This document shows, piece after piece, positions 8,071 through 16,661 of a DNA stretch of 64,000 nucleotides. The stretch comes from Nocardia goodfellowii (GTDB lineage Bacteria > Actinomycetota > Actinomycetes > Mycobacteriales > Mycobacteriaceae). The notes under the pieces are model-generated. The model did not search any database and had not been told where the DNA came from. It saw only the letters and a list, made by a program, of their open reading frames with translations. Location of the stretch: positions 3,596,001 through 3,660,000 of the forward strand of contig NZ_JAGGMR010000001.1 in the NCBI RefSeq assembly GCF_017875645.1, read 5' to 3'. Positions within the stretch are counted from its first letter, which is position 1. Each line of letters opens with the position of its first letter. The translations under genes were made by a program, and so were the position numbers.

Positions 8071-9129
8071 ATGGAGGCAACGGTCTCGGTAACACCGGAC
8101 CAGCTGCCGGAATTGCTGCTGCACGTTGCCGTGGTGCGCCCGGTATTCCTGTGGGGCGCACCGGGTATCGGCAAGAGCTCGCTGGTGCGGGCCTTCGCCG
8201 AATCGCTGGGGCTGGAATGTGTCACGCTGCTGGGGACGCAGCTGGCACCCGAAGACCTGATCGGTGTACCGCAGATCATCGGGAATCGCAGCCGTTTCGC
8301 GCCGCCCGAGCTGATCGCGCGACCCGAACCGTACTGCCTGTTCCTGGACGAGTTGAATGCCGCGTCACCGGAAGTGCAGAAGTCCTTCTATTCCCTGATC
8401 CTGGATCGCCGCATCGGTACCTACGAGCTGCCCGCCGGCTCGGTGGTGATCGGCGCCGGCAACCGGGCCACCGACAACGCGCTCGCCCGGCCGATGGCTT
8501 CGGCCCTAGTGAACCGCCTGGTTCATTTGCACCTGCGCGCCGATGTCGACGACTGGCTGAAATGGGCTGCGCTCAACGACATGCACCCCTGGATCGTGCG
8601 CTACCTGACGCAGCGCCCCGACCATCTGTGGTCCAAGCCGCCCAAGACCGAGGCGCCGTTCTCGACCCCGCGCGGATGGCACATGCTCTCTGACGCTCTG
8701 CACTCGTGCGGCGACGACCTCGACGACACCATGCTCGAGGTGCTGTCCTCGGGGACGCTCACCGCCGGGCACGCGTCCGGTTTTCGTGCGTTCGTGAAGA
8801 CGATCCGGCACGCCTACGATCTGGATGCCGTGCTGAAGGGGGACGCGCAGTGGCCGCGTGAGCCCGGTGACCGGGATCTGCTGTACTTCCTGTCCGAAGC
8901 CTTCCGTGCGCGGTTGCGCAAAGAGATTCCTGGTGCGCGCGAACATGTTTCGCCCGCGGTGCATCGATTCGTGTTGCGTGCCAAGACCATGCTCGTCGAA
9001 CTCGCCGAGATCTCGGTGGAATGCGCGCAGTTGGTGATCGCCTCCGATGACGACGGCCGGCCGGTTCTGCCCGCGTGGTTTCTCATCGAAGTCAGCCGCG
9101 ACCTGCCTCGCTTGGCGGCTCGGCGCTGA
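8071..9129 (+). CDS. MoxR-type AAA+ ATPase
   Basis: A 352-residue AAA+ protein with Walker A GAPGIGKSS (about residues 29-37), Walker B CLFLDELNAA and a sensor-1-like GAGNRATDN. MoxR proteins act as chaperone-like motors that load or activate a partner carrying a VWA domain, and such a partner follows 58 bp downstream. ATG 8071 is preceded by GGGGAGGAC. The substrate of the pair is unknown; nothing nearby looks like a metalloenzyme needing cofactor insertion. Confidence 0.85.
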   Translation: MEATVSVTPDQLPELLLHVAVVRPVFLWGAPGIGKSSLVRAFAESLGLECVTLLGTQLAPEDLIGVPQIIGNRSRFAPPELIARPEPYCLFLDELNAASPEVQKSFYSLILDRRIGTYELPAGSVVIGAGNRATDNALARPMASALVNRLVHLHLRADVDDWLKWAALNDMHPWIVRYLTQRPDHLWSKPPKTEAPFSTPRGWHMLSDALHSCGDDLDDTMLEVLSSGTLTAGHASGFRAFVKTIRHAYDLDAVLKGDAQWPREPGDRDLLYFLSEAFRARLRKEIPGAREHVSPAVHRFVLRAKTMLVELAEISVECAQLVIASDDDGRPVLPAWFLIEVSRDLPRLAARR

Positions 9130-9187
9130 TGCTGCTCGGTGGGAATCGCGCCCGAGCGACCCGGCCGCGGCCGGGCGAGCGGTACTG

Positions 9188-11008
9188 ATGGCGCAGCGCG
9201 GAAAGAAGCCCGGCAAGATCGATCCGTGGCAGGAGGCAGTGCGCGCGGGTTGGGCGGAAGCACATGCGCACCTGGCGTTCCGGCACCTGCCGGCGTCGCT
9301 GTTCGTGCTCGATGAACACACGCCGCACGAGGTGTGGGCACGGATAGCGGACGGCAGCGTGGCCTACCATCCGAAACGACGCGCGGAAGCGGCGGAATGG
9401 GCGTGGGTGTTCGCACACTGTCTGCTGCACGCCGGGTTCGGTCATCTGGATCCGCGCACCACTGTGCCCGCCAACATCATCGGCGCGCAGGATGCTGCGC
9501 GCCGTACGGGCAGCCCGGCCGAACCGCATCCGGCTTACCGGGCGGCCTGCTGTGCTGTGGTCGACCAGTATCTCGCCACGATGAAAATCGGTCGCAGACC
9601 ACTGGATTACCCTGCGGGACCGCCCGTTTCCGACGAGCACGAGACAGCGGTCCGCTGGCGCGAATCCGCCGTGCCCGCCGCCTATCAGCGCGGCGATCGG
9701 CCGGACTTCCTCCTCAGCGGCGCCGAAGCCGCCAAGCGGGCCGACTATCCGGCCCGGTTCGCCGCCGGCCTCGGTGACGCGGCCCGCGCCGCCCTGGACA
9801 CCGCGGGCGGTCAGCACACGAAAGCTGGTCTGCGCCCGAAGGATCCGTGGGACAAGGCACTGGGCTGGTTCGTGTCCTCGTTCCCGCTCCTCGGTGCACT
9901 GGCCGCCGGGATGCGGGTCGTCGCCGAGGTGGATGTGGCTCGGGGCTGGAATATCTCGATCGCCGCCGTCAACGCCGAAGCGGGGGAGATCTATATCAAT
10001 CCGCTCGCCGGTTTCGACACCGAGCAATGGCGGTTCATCCTCGCCCACGAAATGTTGCATGCCGCACTGCGACACGGCGAGCGGACGAATTGGCGTGATC
10101 CCTATCTGTTCAATATCGCTTGCGACTACGTGGTCAACGGGTGGCTGGTGGAGATGAATGTCGGTGTGATGCCCGAGGGCCTGCTCTACGACCCAGCCCT
10201 GAAAGGCTGCTCGGCCGAAGAGGTCTACGACCGGATCGCCACCGATATGCGGCGCTTGCGCAAACTCGCGACGCTGCGTGGCCGTGGCCTCGGGGACGTG
10301 CTCGGCGAACCCTTGCCGCACCGCGGCAGCGTCGGCCGCTACCTCGATCTCGACGAGTACTACCGCAACGCCCTCGTCACCGGACTCGCCTACCACCAGA
10401 CCAGCGGCCGCGGCTACGTGCCGGCCGGCTTGGAGCAGGCGATCCGGGCCCTCGATCATCCGCCGCTGCCCTGGGACGCCGCGCTGGCCCGCTGGTTCGA
10501 CGAACACATCCCCGCCGTCGACAAGAAACGCAGCTATGCCCGCGCCTCCCGCCGCCAAGCCGCCACCCCGGACATTCCGCGCCCGGCCTGGGTGCGCCCG
10601 GAGGAGAACGTGCGGCTGCCCACCTTCGGTGTCGTGCTCGACACCTCCGGTTCGATGGATACCCAGCTCCTCGGAAAGGCTCTGGGGGCCATCGCGTCCT
10701 ACGCCACCGCCCGTGACGTCCCGCGCGCTCGTGTGGTCTATTGCGACGCCGCCGCCTACGACGCCGGATACCTTCCGGTGGACGATATCGCCCGAGGCGC
10801 GCGCATCCGTGGCCGCGGCGGGACGGTGCTCCAACCCGGTATCCGCCTGCTCGAACGTGCCGACGACTTCCCGGCCGACGGGCCCATCCTGATCATCACC
10901 GACGCCGAGTGCGACGTCCTGCGTGTTCGCCGCGAACACGCCTATCTCATCCCCGCCGGAGCCTCACTCCCGTTCCACCCGCGCGGGCCGGTCTTCCGCC
11001 TCCGCTGA
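9188..11008 (+). CDS. VWA-like / DUF2201-type putative metallopeptidase, MoxR partner
   Basis: A 606-residue protein. The N-terminal two thirds resemble the DUF2201 putative metallopeptidase domain and contain HEMLHAALRHGER (HExxH zinc motif, about residues 288-300). The C-terminal part is a von Willebrand A-like domain with the metal site DTSGSMD near residue 487 and ITDAECDVL later. An AAA+ ATPase followed by a VWA protein is the standard MoxR pair, so the ATPase probably remodels a target recruited by this protein. ATG 9188 was chosen because the longer in-frame extension overlaps the ATPase gene and is GC-rich shadow sequence. Confidence 0.8.
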   Translation: MAQRGKKPGKIDPWQEAVRAGWAEAHAHLAFRHLPASLFVLDEHTPHEVWARIADGSVAYHPKRRAEAAEWAWVFAHCLLHAGFGHLDPRTTVPANIIGAQDAARRTGSPAEPHPAYRAACCAVVDQYLATMKIGRRPLDYPAGPPVSDEHETAVRWRESAVPAAYQRGDRPDFLLSGAEAAKRADYPARFAAGLGDAARAALDTAGGQHTKAGLRPKDPWDKALGWFVSSFPLLGALAAGMRVVAEVDVARGWNISIAAVNAEAGEIYINPLAGFDTEQWRFILAHEMLHAALRHGERTNWRDPYLFNIACDYVVNGWLVEMNVGVMPEGLLYDPALKGCSAEEVYDRIATDMRRLRKLATLRGRGLGDVLGEPLPHRGSVGRYLDLDEYYRNALVTGLAYHQTSGRGYVPAGLEQAIRALDHPPLPWDAALARWFDEHIPAVDKKRSYARASRRQAATPDIPRPAWVRPEENVRLPTFGVVLDTSGSMDTQLLGKALGAIASYATARDVPRARVVYCDAAAYDAGYLPVDDIARGARIRGRGGTVLQPGIRLLERADDFPADGPILIITDAECDVLRVRREHAYLIPAGASLPFHPRGPVFRLR

Positions 11009-11139
11009 GGGAGGCAGTCCTGCCAAGGGCGACAGAAAGGCAAGCGCGGGAGCGGGTTACGAGGAAAGGTCGGCCGATGCGTACCTGGGGTGCGAGCATG
11101 GTGAGGGGACCTCGATCGTTGCGATGAGAGGTGGTGGGC

Positions 11140-11898
11140 GTGACTCGATTCGTGCAGGACTACGCCGTGTTGCGGTGGTCGGTTGTCGCGGCGTTCCTGG
11201 CAGCCGCGGTGATCGTGGTCGGGCGATTGGCGGCTCCCCTCCGGCATCCGGCGAGTGCGCGATCGGCGGGAGATCTCCTGGATGACAGGGGATTCGGAAA
11301 TGAGCGCGTCGTAGTGCGGGGCGGGTCGGGCTCGCCGGCTGAAATGGGGTCCCACTCGGGCGGGCGGCACGGTGGTGCCGATTGTGGGTCCGCGCAACGG
11401 GATTGGGATGCGGCCTCCGTGTTCGGTTCGGACGGCTGGGCGGGCGCGGCGCAGCACGAATCCGATGCGGCGCACCTGCTCATGTGCCTGGTGATGCTGA
11501 CGATGCTGGTATTTCCGTCGAGTGCGAATCCGGAGGCGTTGCGCGGCGTGCTGATCGCCATGACCGTCGTGTTCGCGGCATTGCTCGTGAGCCGGATGAC
11601 AGAGGGGCGCCGCGGTTCCCGTGCTCAGCGGGTGGCGCTCGGATATCACCTGTTTGCCGCCGCGGCCATGTGGTACGCGATGTCCGGTCATTCCGCGGCC
11701 GGGCATACCGGGCCGGTGCCGGCGGTGGCGTCCGGGCTCGCGGCGTTGTTCCTGATCGATGCTCTCGCGGTGGTCGCTACCGGCGGCCGGCAATGGCTCG
11801 GCCATCCCGGCGGGCCGGTGCTGTCCGCGGCGCTGGTGCCGCATGTGGTGATGGACCTGGGTACCGCCTATATGTTGGCCGCCGCGGTGATCACGTGA
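11140..11898 (+). CDS. DUF5134-type integral membrane protein
   Basis: A 252-residue membrane protein with about five hydrophobic segments: near the N-terminus (VVAAFLAAAVIVVGRL), then at HLLMCLVMLTMLVF, LIAMTVVFAALLV, HLFAAAAMWYAM and the C-terminal SAALVPHVVMDLGTAYMLAAAVI. A hydrophilic loop of about 75 residues follows the first helix. His and Met recur within the membrane segments, as in proteins that handle copper, but this is only suggestive. GTG 11140 has GAGAGG 7-8 bases upstream; GTG 11131 is an alternative. Function unknown. Confidence 0.65.
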   Translation: MTRFVQDYAVLRWSVVAAFLAAAVIVVGRLAAPLRHPASARSAGDLLDDRGFGNERVVVRGGSGSPAEMGSHSGGRHGGADCGSAQRDWDAASVFGSDGWAGAAQHESDAAHLLMCLVMLTMLVFPSSANPEALRGVLIAMTVVFAALLVSRMTEGRRGSRAQRVALGYHLFAAAAMWYAMSGHSAAGHTGPVPAVASGLAALFLIDALAVVATGGRQWLGHPGGPVLSAALVPHVVMDLGTAYMLAAAVIT

Positions 11899-11960
11899 GA
11901 CCGGGCGGCGTTTACCTGGCCCGACGCCGGGTAACCGGCCGACGATTGGGAGGTACCACC

Positions 11961-12374
11961 ATGACGGAGACACAAAGTGTGCCACCGACCGAACGGCGGT
12001 CGGTTGCCGAACTGGTCAACGATGCCACCGAACAGCTGAGCCGGTTGATCCGCGACGAAATCCAGCTGGCCAAGCTCGAGCTGCAAAGCAAAGGGAAACG
12101 CGTCGGGCGGGGCGCGGGACTGGCGGGGGCCGGAGCCGTGCTCGCCTTCTACGGTGGCGCCGCGCTGATCGCGGCGATCATCTGCGCGCTGGCGATCCCG
12201 TTGGACGCATGGGCTGCCGCGTTGATCGTCGGCGCGGTGCTGCTGATCGCCGGCGCCGTGCTCGCCTTGCTGGGCAAGAAGGACGTCCAGCAGGCGGTGC
12301 CGCCGGTGCCCGAGGAAGCGGTGGCGGGCGTGAAACGCGATATCGAAAGTATCAAGGACGGGAGCAAGCGATGA
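11961..12374 (+). CDS. Phage-holin-family (DUF1469-like) small membrane protein
   Basis: A 137-residue protein. An amphipathic N-terminal part (ELVNDATEQLSRLIRDEIQLAKLELQ) is typical of the actinobacterial holin-III/DUF1469 family. Two transmembrane segments follow (AGAVLAFYGGAALIAAIICALAI and WAAALIVGAVLLIAGAVLALL), then a charged tail. Despite the name these are chromosomal envelope proteins, not phage lysis genes. ATG 11961 follows GGGAGG. It is translationally coupled to the DUF3618 gene by a 4-bp ATGA overlap. Confidence 0.85.
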   Translation: MTETQSVPPTERRSVAELVNDATEQLSRLIRDEIQLAKLELQSKGKRVGRGAGLAGAGAVLAFYGGAALIAAIICALAIPLDAWAAALIVGAVLLIAGAVLALLGKKDVQQAVPPVPEEAVAGVKRDIESIKDGSKR

Positions 12375-13006
12375 ACGACAAACGGCCGCACCCCAGCGAA
12401 GCCGAGACCACCCCGGCGCAGCCGGTCGTCAGCGTCCCCGCGGACGCCGAAACGGTCCGTGCCGACCGTGACCAGGCGCGCGAGGAGCTGGGCCAGACCG
12501 TTTCCGAGCTCACCGACAAACTCGACGTGAAGGCCAACGCCCAGCGCAAGGCCGCCGAGGTGAAGGACAACGCGCGCGACAAGGCCGTCGAAACCAAGGA
12601 GGCCGCGCGCGCCAAGGCCGCCGAGGCGAAGACCACGGCACAGGTGAAGGCCGCCGAGGCGAAGACCACCGCCCAGGTGAAAGCCGCCGAAACCAAGGAC
12701 GTGGCCGCCCAGAAGGCGGCCGAGGCCGCCGAAGCGACACGCGCGAAGGCAGCTGAGGCCAAGGAGGCCGCGCGCCAGCAAGCCGCCCAGGCGCGGGTCG
12801 CGGTGGAGGAGAAGACCGAACAGGCCAAGGCTCAGGTGCGTCAGCTCACCGAGAAGGCCGAAGCCGCCGCACCGGAACCGGTCGTGGAACGCGGCAAGCA
12901 GGCCGCCGACTTTGCCCGCCGCCGGCCGGCGGCCCCGGTTACCGCGGCCGCCATCCTGACCGCCCTTATCGTCTGGCTGATCCTGCGCCGCAAGCAGCAG
13001 CGCTGA
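12371..13006 (+). CDS. DUF3618 protein with seven tandem 11-residue repeats
   Basis: A 211-residue protein. The DUF3618 signature ADRDQAREELGQTVSELTDKLDVKANAQ is at about residues 30-57. It is followed by seven 11-mers beginning KAAE or KAVE (for example KAAEAKTTAQV twice), which predict a long amphipathic helix. A C-terminal transmembrane helix (PVTAAAILTALIVWLIL) with a basic end completes it. The layout suggests a membrane-anchored rod in the cytoplasm or envelope. It overlaps the holin-like gene by 4 bp, so the two probably act together. The stop lies in a duplicated 20-bp segment. Confidence 0.8.
   Translation: MNDKRPHPSEAETTPAQPVVSVPADAETVRADRDQAREELGQTVSELTDKLDVKANAQRKAAEVKDNARDKAVETKEAARAKAAEAKTTAQVKAAEAKTTAQVKAAETKDVAAQKAAEAAEATRAKAAEAKEAARQQAAQARVAVEEKTEQAKAQVRQLTEKAEAAAPEPVVERGKQAADFARRRPAAPVTAAAILTALIVWLILRRKQQR
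12548..12778 (+). repeat. Seven tandem 33-bp repeats coding 11-residue units
   Basis: Units begin with AAG GCC/GCG at 12548, 12581, 12614, 12647, 12680, 12713 and 12746, each exactly 33 bp. Units 3 and 4 are almost identical at the DNA level, which indicates recent duplication. The others have diverged while keeping the Lys-Ala-x-Glu start. Confidence 0.85.
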
Positions 13007-13040
13007 CTAGAGGTCGACGGCGCTGACTAGAGGTCGACGA
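13001..13040. repeat. 20-bp tandem duplication at a convergent gene junction
   Basis: CGCTGACTAGAGGTCGACG occurs at 13001-13019 and again at 13021-13039; the twentieth base is G then A. Each copy carries TGA on the + strand immediately followed by CTA (TAG on the - strand). The first copy supplies the stop of the DUF3618 gene and the second the stop of phzF. Confidence 0.95.
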
Positions 13041-13701
13041 CGGTTTCGGAGACGACGCGCCCGCCCAGGCGAACCCAGCCGTCGGAGTCCCACTCGGTGA
13101 AGATGTGTGAACCAGCACCCTGAGTGATGGCGAGGCCCCGGCGCAGCCGAGCGGTGATCGCGACCGCGGCCGCGCCGGTGGCCTCGTCCTCCGCGATGCC
13201 CATAGCGGGTGCGAACATCCGCGATCGCAGATGGCCGCGGTGCTCGTTGGTCCAGGTCCAGAAGTAATGCTGGCCGACGGCATAGTCCTCGGGGCGCAGC
13301 GCCGCCAGCTCGTCGGCGTCACCGACCTCATGGAAGGTGAAATCGGGCGCCCATTCGCCTCGGGCAGTGACCCAGGTCAGCGTGTCGGCATAGTCGACCG
13401 CGACGGCTCCGGCGGGCACGTCCAACGCCCGCACCGGTGTCCCCTGCTGGGCGAACCACCACGCGGTGCCCACCGACGGATGGCCCGCGAACGGAAGTTC
13501 GACAGCGGGGGTGAAGATTCGCACCGTGGCGACCTCGTCGACCGGGTCCTCGAGGAATACGGTCTCGCTGTAGCCGGCCTTGGCCGCCAGCGCCTGCCGG
13601 TCCGCGTCGGCGACCTCGGCCGCTCGGGCCAGACCGAGCTCGTTGCCGAATCGTCCCGTCGAATCGGTGAACACCCGCACGACCTCGACCCGCACGCCCA
13701 T
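13027..13701 (-). CDS. PhzF-family isomerase-like protein
   Basis: A 224-residue PhzF-like protein, shorter than the usual 260-300. Family hallmarks are the opening VRVFTDSTGRFGNELGLA, the catalytic glutamate in YSETVFLED (residue 46), AGHPSVGTAWW and the second-domain motif GIAEDEATGAAAVAI. PhzF enzymes share the diaminopimelate-epimerase fold; most chromosomal members have no known substrate and no phenazine genes are nearby. ATG 13701 fits the family N-terminus; longer in-frame starts would add arginine-rich shadow sequence. The shortening is in the middle of the chain. Confidence 0.85.
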   Translation of the reverse strand: MGVRVEVVRVFTDSTGRFGNELGLARAAEVADADRQALAAKAGYSETVFLEDPVDEVATVRIFTPAVELPFAGHPSVGTAWWFAQQGTPVRALDVPAGAVAVDYADTLTWVTARGEWAPDFTFHEVGDADELAALRPEDYAVGQHYFWTWTNEHRGHLRSRMFAPAMGIAEDEATGAAAVAITARLRRGLAITQGAGSHIFTEWDSDGWVRLGGRVVSETVVDL

Positions 13702-13899
13702 AGCCCTAACTCCTCCCGGTGCACTACTCATTCGGAGCCTACCGGGCTGCGCGGAACCACTCGAGGAGGTCCCGGGCCCGTGGTGGATAGCGCGGCCCGC
13801 CCAGCCGTGAGATCGGACAGGATGTCGGTGGCGTTGCTGTCCGGTTCGCCTGTGTGGCTCCAGCCAGGCGGGACGACAAGCGCCGACCGCGAAAACGAC

Positions 13900-13931
13900 T
13901 CCGGCCCCGTCCCTTTCGGAACGAGGCCGGA
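13900..13931 (-). terminator. Terminator of the ahpC-ahpD operon
   Basis: Inverted repeat with a 7-bp TCCGGCC/GGCCGGA base, continued inward by 3 bp and then 2 bp separated by single mismatches. On the - strand it is followed by GTCGTTTTC. It lies just after the ahpD stop. Confidence 0.6.
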
Positions 13932-13942
13932 CACCGGAGCGA

Positions 13943-14482
13943 CTACACCGTCGCCACGGCCAGGGTCTCGGTGGACTCCACCGCCTGACCGACACCGGCG
14001 ACGATCGCGGCCACGCGCAGCGATTCGAAGATCACCTCGCGTGCGACGCCCGCCTCGCGCAGCGTCTTCTCGTGCGCCTCCAGGCAGTGCGCGCACCCGT
14101 TGATCGAGGACACGGCGAACGACCACAATTCGAAATCGGCCTTGTCGACGCCCGGGTTGCCGATGATGTTCATCCGCAGGCCCGCGCGCAGGTCGTCGTA
14201 GCGGCCGTCCAGAAATGCCTTGCCGCGGTAGAAGACATTGTTCATGCCCATGATCGAGGCAGCGCCGAGCGCGGCGTTGTACGCCTCCGCCGACAGGGTG
14301 TCGGCGGCTTCCTCGGCGATCTCACGCAGCGTGCTCGCCGACCGGGTCGCGGCCGCCGAAGCGAGCAGGGTGCCCCACAGCTGCTGCTCGTTCAGCACGG
14401 TGGTGCGGCTGATCGAGGACAGATTGAGCTTGAGGTCCTTGGCGTACTCGGGGAGGGAGTTCTTCAGGTTCTCAATGCTCAT
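13943..14482 (-). CDS. ahpD: Alkyl hydroperoxidase AhpD
   Basis: A 179-residue protein of the carboxymuconolactone decarboxylase/AhpD fold. The catalytic CxxC is in [21 protein letters not shown], where CAHC and the following histidine form the proton relay. AhpD reduces AhpC, linking it to a lipoamide-dependent NADH system in mycobacteria. Length and N-terminus ([21 protein letters not shown]) match actinobacterial AhpD. It follows ahpC by 55 bp in the same operon and ends before a hairpin terminator. Confidence 0.95.
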   Translation of the reverse strand: MSIENLKNSLPEYAKDLKLNLSSISRTTVLNEQQLWGTLLASAAATRSASTLREIAEEAADTLSAEAYNAALGAASIMGMNNVFYRGKAFLDGRYDDLRAGLRMNIIGNPGVDKADFELWSFAVSSINGCAHCLEAHEKTLREAGVAREVIFESLRVAAIVAGVGQAVESTETLAVATV

Positions 14483-14537
14483 TCGTAGTTCATTCCTTTG
14501 CGGTTCACAGACTTCGGATCAGGTTGTGCGGACGGAC

Positions 14538-15125
14538 TCAGACGCCGGCCGTCATGAGCTCACCGGCGTTGATCGTCGGGTCGCCCTTCTTCCAGTTGCA
14601 GGCGCACAGCTCGTCGGACTGCAGCGCGTCGAGCACCCGCAGCACCTCGTCGACGTTGCGGCCGACCGAACCGGCGGTCACCGAGACGAACTGGATCTCG
14701 TTGTCCGGGTCGATGATGAAGGTGGCGCGGTCGGCGACACCGTCGCTGTTCAGCACGCCACAGGCGGCGGCGAGTTCCCGCTTGAGATCCGAGAGCATCG
14801 GGAAGGGCAGCGTCTTGAGATCCTCGTGCTGGGCGCGCCACTGGAAGTGCACGAACTCGTTGTCCACCGAGGCGCCCAAAACCTGCGCGTCGCGGTCCTC
14901 GAACTCCTCGTTCAGCTTGCCGAACGCGGCGATCTCGGTGGGGCACACGAAGGTGAAGTCCTTCGGCCAGAAGAAGACGATGCGCCACTTACCGGCGTGG
15001 TCGTCGGAGGTGATCTGGGTGAAGTAGTCGTCAGGCTGCTGAGCGTCGACCTTCGACAGGTCACCGCCGATAACCGCGGTGAGGTTGTATGCCGGGAACT
15101 GGTCGCCAATGGTCAGCAAAGCCAT
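14538..15125 (-). CDS. ahpC: Alkyl hydroperoxide reductase AhpC (peroxiredoxin)
   Basis: A 195-residue 2-Cys peroxiredoxin. The peroxidatic cysteine is C61 in FTFVCPTEI and the C-terminal cysteines lie in [11 protein letters not shown], the same arrangement as mycobacterial AhpC. It reduces hydrogen peroxide, organic peroxides and peroxynitrite in the cytoplasm. ATG 15125 is preceded by AGGACGAGGAG. Divergent from oxyR; the shared 122-bp region carries inverted repeats that are likely OxyR sites. Confidence 0.97.
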   Translation of the reverse strand: MALLTIGDQFPAYNLTAVIGGDLSKVDAQQPDDYFTQITSDDHAGKWRIVFFWPKDFTFVCPTEIAAFGKLNEEFEDRDAQVLGASVDNEFVHFQWRAQHEDLKTLPFPMLSDLKRELAAACGVLNSDGVADRATFIIDPDNEIQFVSVTAGSVGRNVDEVLRVLDALQSDELCACNWKKGDPTINAGELMTAGV

Positions 15126-15221
15126 GCTTGTCTCCTCGTCCTTTGTGGGGTGGGTTGAACAAAGATGTTTCAGAAGCGTGTGCTCCAGCGATCTTGCCTA
15201 CGGGCCTGCGAAAGGTAAAGG

Positions 15222-15268
15222 TGATCAGTCGCACTACACTGATAGGCGTGACTGATCAGACTTATCAG
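15222..15268. promoter_or_regulatory. Nested inverted repeats between ahpC and oxyR, with leaderless oxyR promoter
   Basis: TGATCAGTC (15222-15230) is mirrored by GACTGATCA (15250-15258), and CTGATA (15239-15244) by TATCAG (15263-15268). ATAG and ATC-type LysR half-sites run through the same stretch. TACACT (15235-15240) ends 7 bp before GTG 15248, a -10 box for a leaderless transcript. Bound OxyR would cover its own start codon, consistent with autorepression (inference). Confidence 0.6.
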
Positions 15269-16153
15269 CCCACACTGTCACAGCTGCGTGCGTTCGTAGC
15301 TGTCGCGGAGTATCGCCATTTCGGCACCGCGGCCGCCCGGCTCGGTGTGAGCCAACCCACGTTATCGCAGGCATTGGCCGCGCTCGAAAACGGACTGGGC
15401 CTGCAGCTGATCGAGCGCAGCACCCGCCGCGTGCTCGTCACCGCGGACGGCACCCGTCTGCTGCCGCAAGCGATGGCGACACTGGAGGCCGCGGACCGAT
15501 TTGTCGCCTCCGCCACCGGAGATGGGCTCGGCGGGACCCTGCGCATGGGCATCATTCCGACTGTCGCACCCTACGTGCTGCCGACATTGCTGCCGGAGTT
15601 GCGGCGGCGGGTGCCGACCCTGGCGCCGCAGGTCATCGAGGACCAAACCGCCCGGCTGCTGGACGGATTGCGCACCGGAGTGCTGGACGTCGCGTTGCTC
15701 GCGCTGCCCACCGGCGCTCCCGGCCTCATCGAAATCCCTTTGTACACCGAGGAATTCGTTCTGGTGACAGCTCGCGGACATGAATTGGCGGGACGCGAGG
15801 ACATCGCCGCGTCGACACTGGACACGCTGCCGCTGTTGCTCCTCGACGAGGGCCACTGCCTGCGTGACCAGACGCTGGAGTTCTGCCGTTCGAGCGACAC
15901 ACACCCGGGCTCGGTCGGCGATACCCGCGCGGCCTCGCTGACGACCGTAGTCCAGTGTGTCGCAGGGGGATTGGGGGTAACACTGATTCCGGAAATGGCC
16001 GTCCCCGCGGAGACGGCTCGCGGCACCCTGGACACCGCGCGCTTCGCCGACCCCGCCCCCGGCCGCACCCTCGGTCTCGCATTCCGCGCGTCGACCGCGC
16101 GCACCGAGGACTATGCGCAACTCGCGGAAATCATTCGCGACCAACGCCCCTGA
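15248..16153 (+). CDS. oxyR: Peroxide-sensing LysR-family regulator OxyR
   Basis: A 301-residue LysR regulator. The N-terminal winged HTH ([26 protein letters not shown]) precedes a periplasmic-binding-like sensor domain. Two cysteines nine residues apart (C204 in EGHCLRDQ and C213 in LEFC) match the redox pair C199/C208 of E. coli OxyR, so it should respond to peroxide by disulfide formation. GTG 15248 gives the usual OxyR N-terminus ([18 protein letters not shown]). No ribosome site precedes it. Expected target: the divergent ahpC-ahpD operon. Confidence 0.95.
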   Translation: MTDQTYQPTLSQLRAFVAVAEYRHFGTAAARLGVSQPTLSQALAALENGLGLQLIERSTRRVLVTADGTRLLPQAMATLEAADRFVASATGDGLGGTLRMGIIPTVAPYVLPTLLPELRRRVPTLAPQVIEDQTARLLDGLRTGVLDVALLALPTGAPGLIEIPLYTEEFVLVTARGHELAGREDIAASTLDTLPLLLLDEGHCLRDQTLEFCRSSDTHPGSVGDTRAASLTTVVQCVAGGLGVTLIPEMAVPAETARGTLDTARFADPAPGRTLGLAFRASTARTEDYAQLAEIIRDQRP

Positions 16154-16193
16154 TGCCTCGGGGATTCCGCGCAACGGTGGACAGGCGGTGGAA

Positions 16194-16616
16194 ATGGGCC
16201 GACGATTGGATCGGTTGCGCGGCGACGGTGACGTGCTGTTCGTCTATGGGACGCTGCGATTTCCGGAGGTCCTGACGGCGTTGCTCGGTCGCTGTCCCGA
16301 GTTGGTGCCCGCCGGACTGCCGGGCTGGCGGGTGGCGGCGCTGCCGGATCGGGTGTATCCGGGTCTGGTTCGCGAAGCGGGCGGGCTGGCGCGTGGGATG
16401 CTGCTCTACGGGCTCGATCCAGCGGAATGGCTGGTCCTCGACAGGTTCGAAGACGATGAATACGACTTGTGCCCAGTGATTCTCGATGCCGGGACTGCCT
16501 GGACATACGTCTGGACCGCTGCGGCGTTGCCGGAGGAGTGGTACGCGGCCGACTTCGCTGCCACGCACCTGGCCGCATTCCTTCCGCGCTGCGCGCAGTG
16601 GCGTCGAGTCGAGTGA
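16194..16616 (+). CDS. Gamma-glutamylcyclotransferase-like (AIG2/GGCT fold) protein
   Basis: A 140-residue protein with the family signature VLFVYGTLRFPEVL (the YGTLR substrate loop), followed by GLVREAGGLARGMLLYGLDPAEWLVLDRFED. In GGCT-fold enzymes the glutamate before the last strand is catalytic; here DRFEDDEYDL fits the ERFEG..Y motif. It probably cleaves a gamma-glutamyl amide. ATG 16194 has GGTGG five bases upstream; GTG 16188 is an alternative. Lies 40 bp after oxyR, perhaps co-transcribed. Confidence 0.8.
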   Translation: MGRRLDRLRGDGDVLFVYGTLRFPEVLTALLGRCPELVPAGLPGWRVAALPDRVYPGLVREAGGLARGMLLYGLDPAEWLVLDRFEDDEYDLCPVILDAGTAWTYVWTAAALPEEWYAADFAATHLAAFLPRCAQWRRVE

Positions 16617-16636
16617 TCGCGGGGGGTTGAGTTTTG

Positions 16637-16653
16637 AGACGACCGGTCGTATA
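16637..16653. promoter_or_regulatory. Operator 1 of the TetR-SDR module
   Basis: AGACGACCGGTCGTATA contains the perfect 12-bp palindrome ACGACCGGTCGT (16639-16650), 12 bp before the tetR start. The same 17 bp recurs before the SDR gene. Confidence 0.85.
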
Positions 16654-16661
16654 TTTCAAGG

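Noticed and set aside
11961..12374. Prophage remnant (holin)
   Set aside because: The holin-type name is a family label; the neighbours are envelope proteins and no other phage gene is present.
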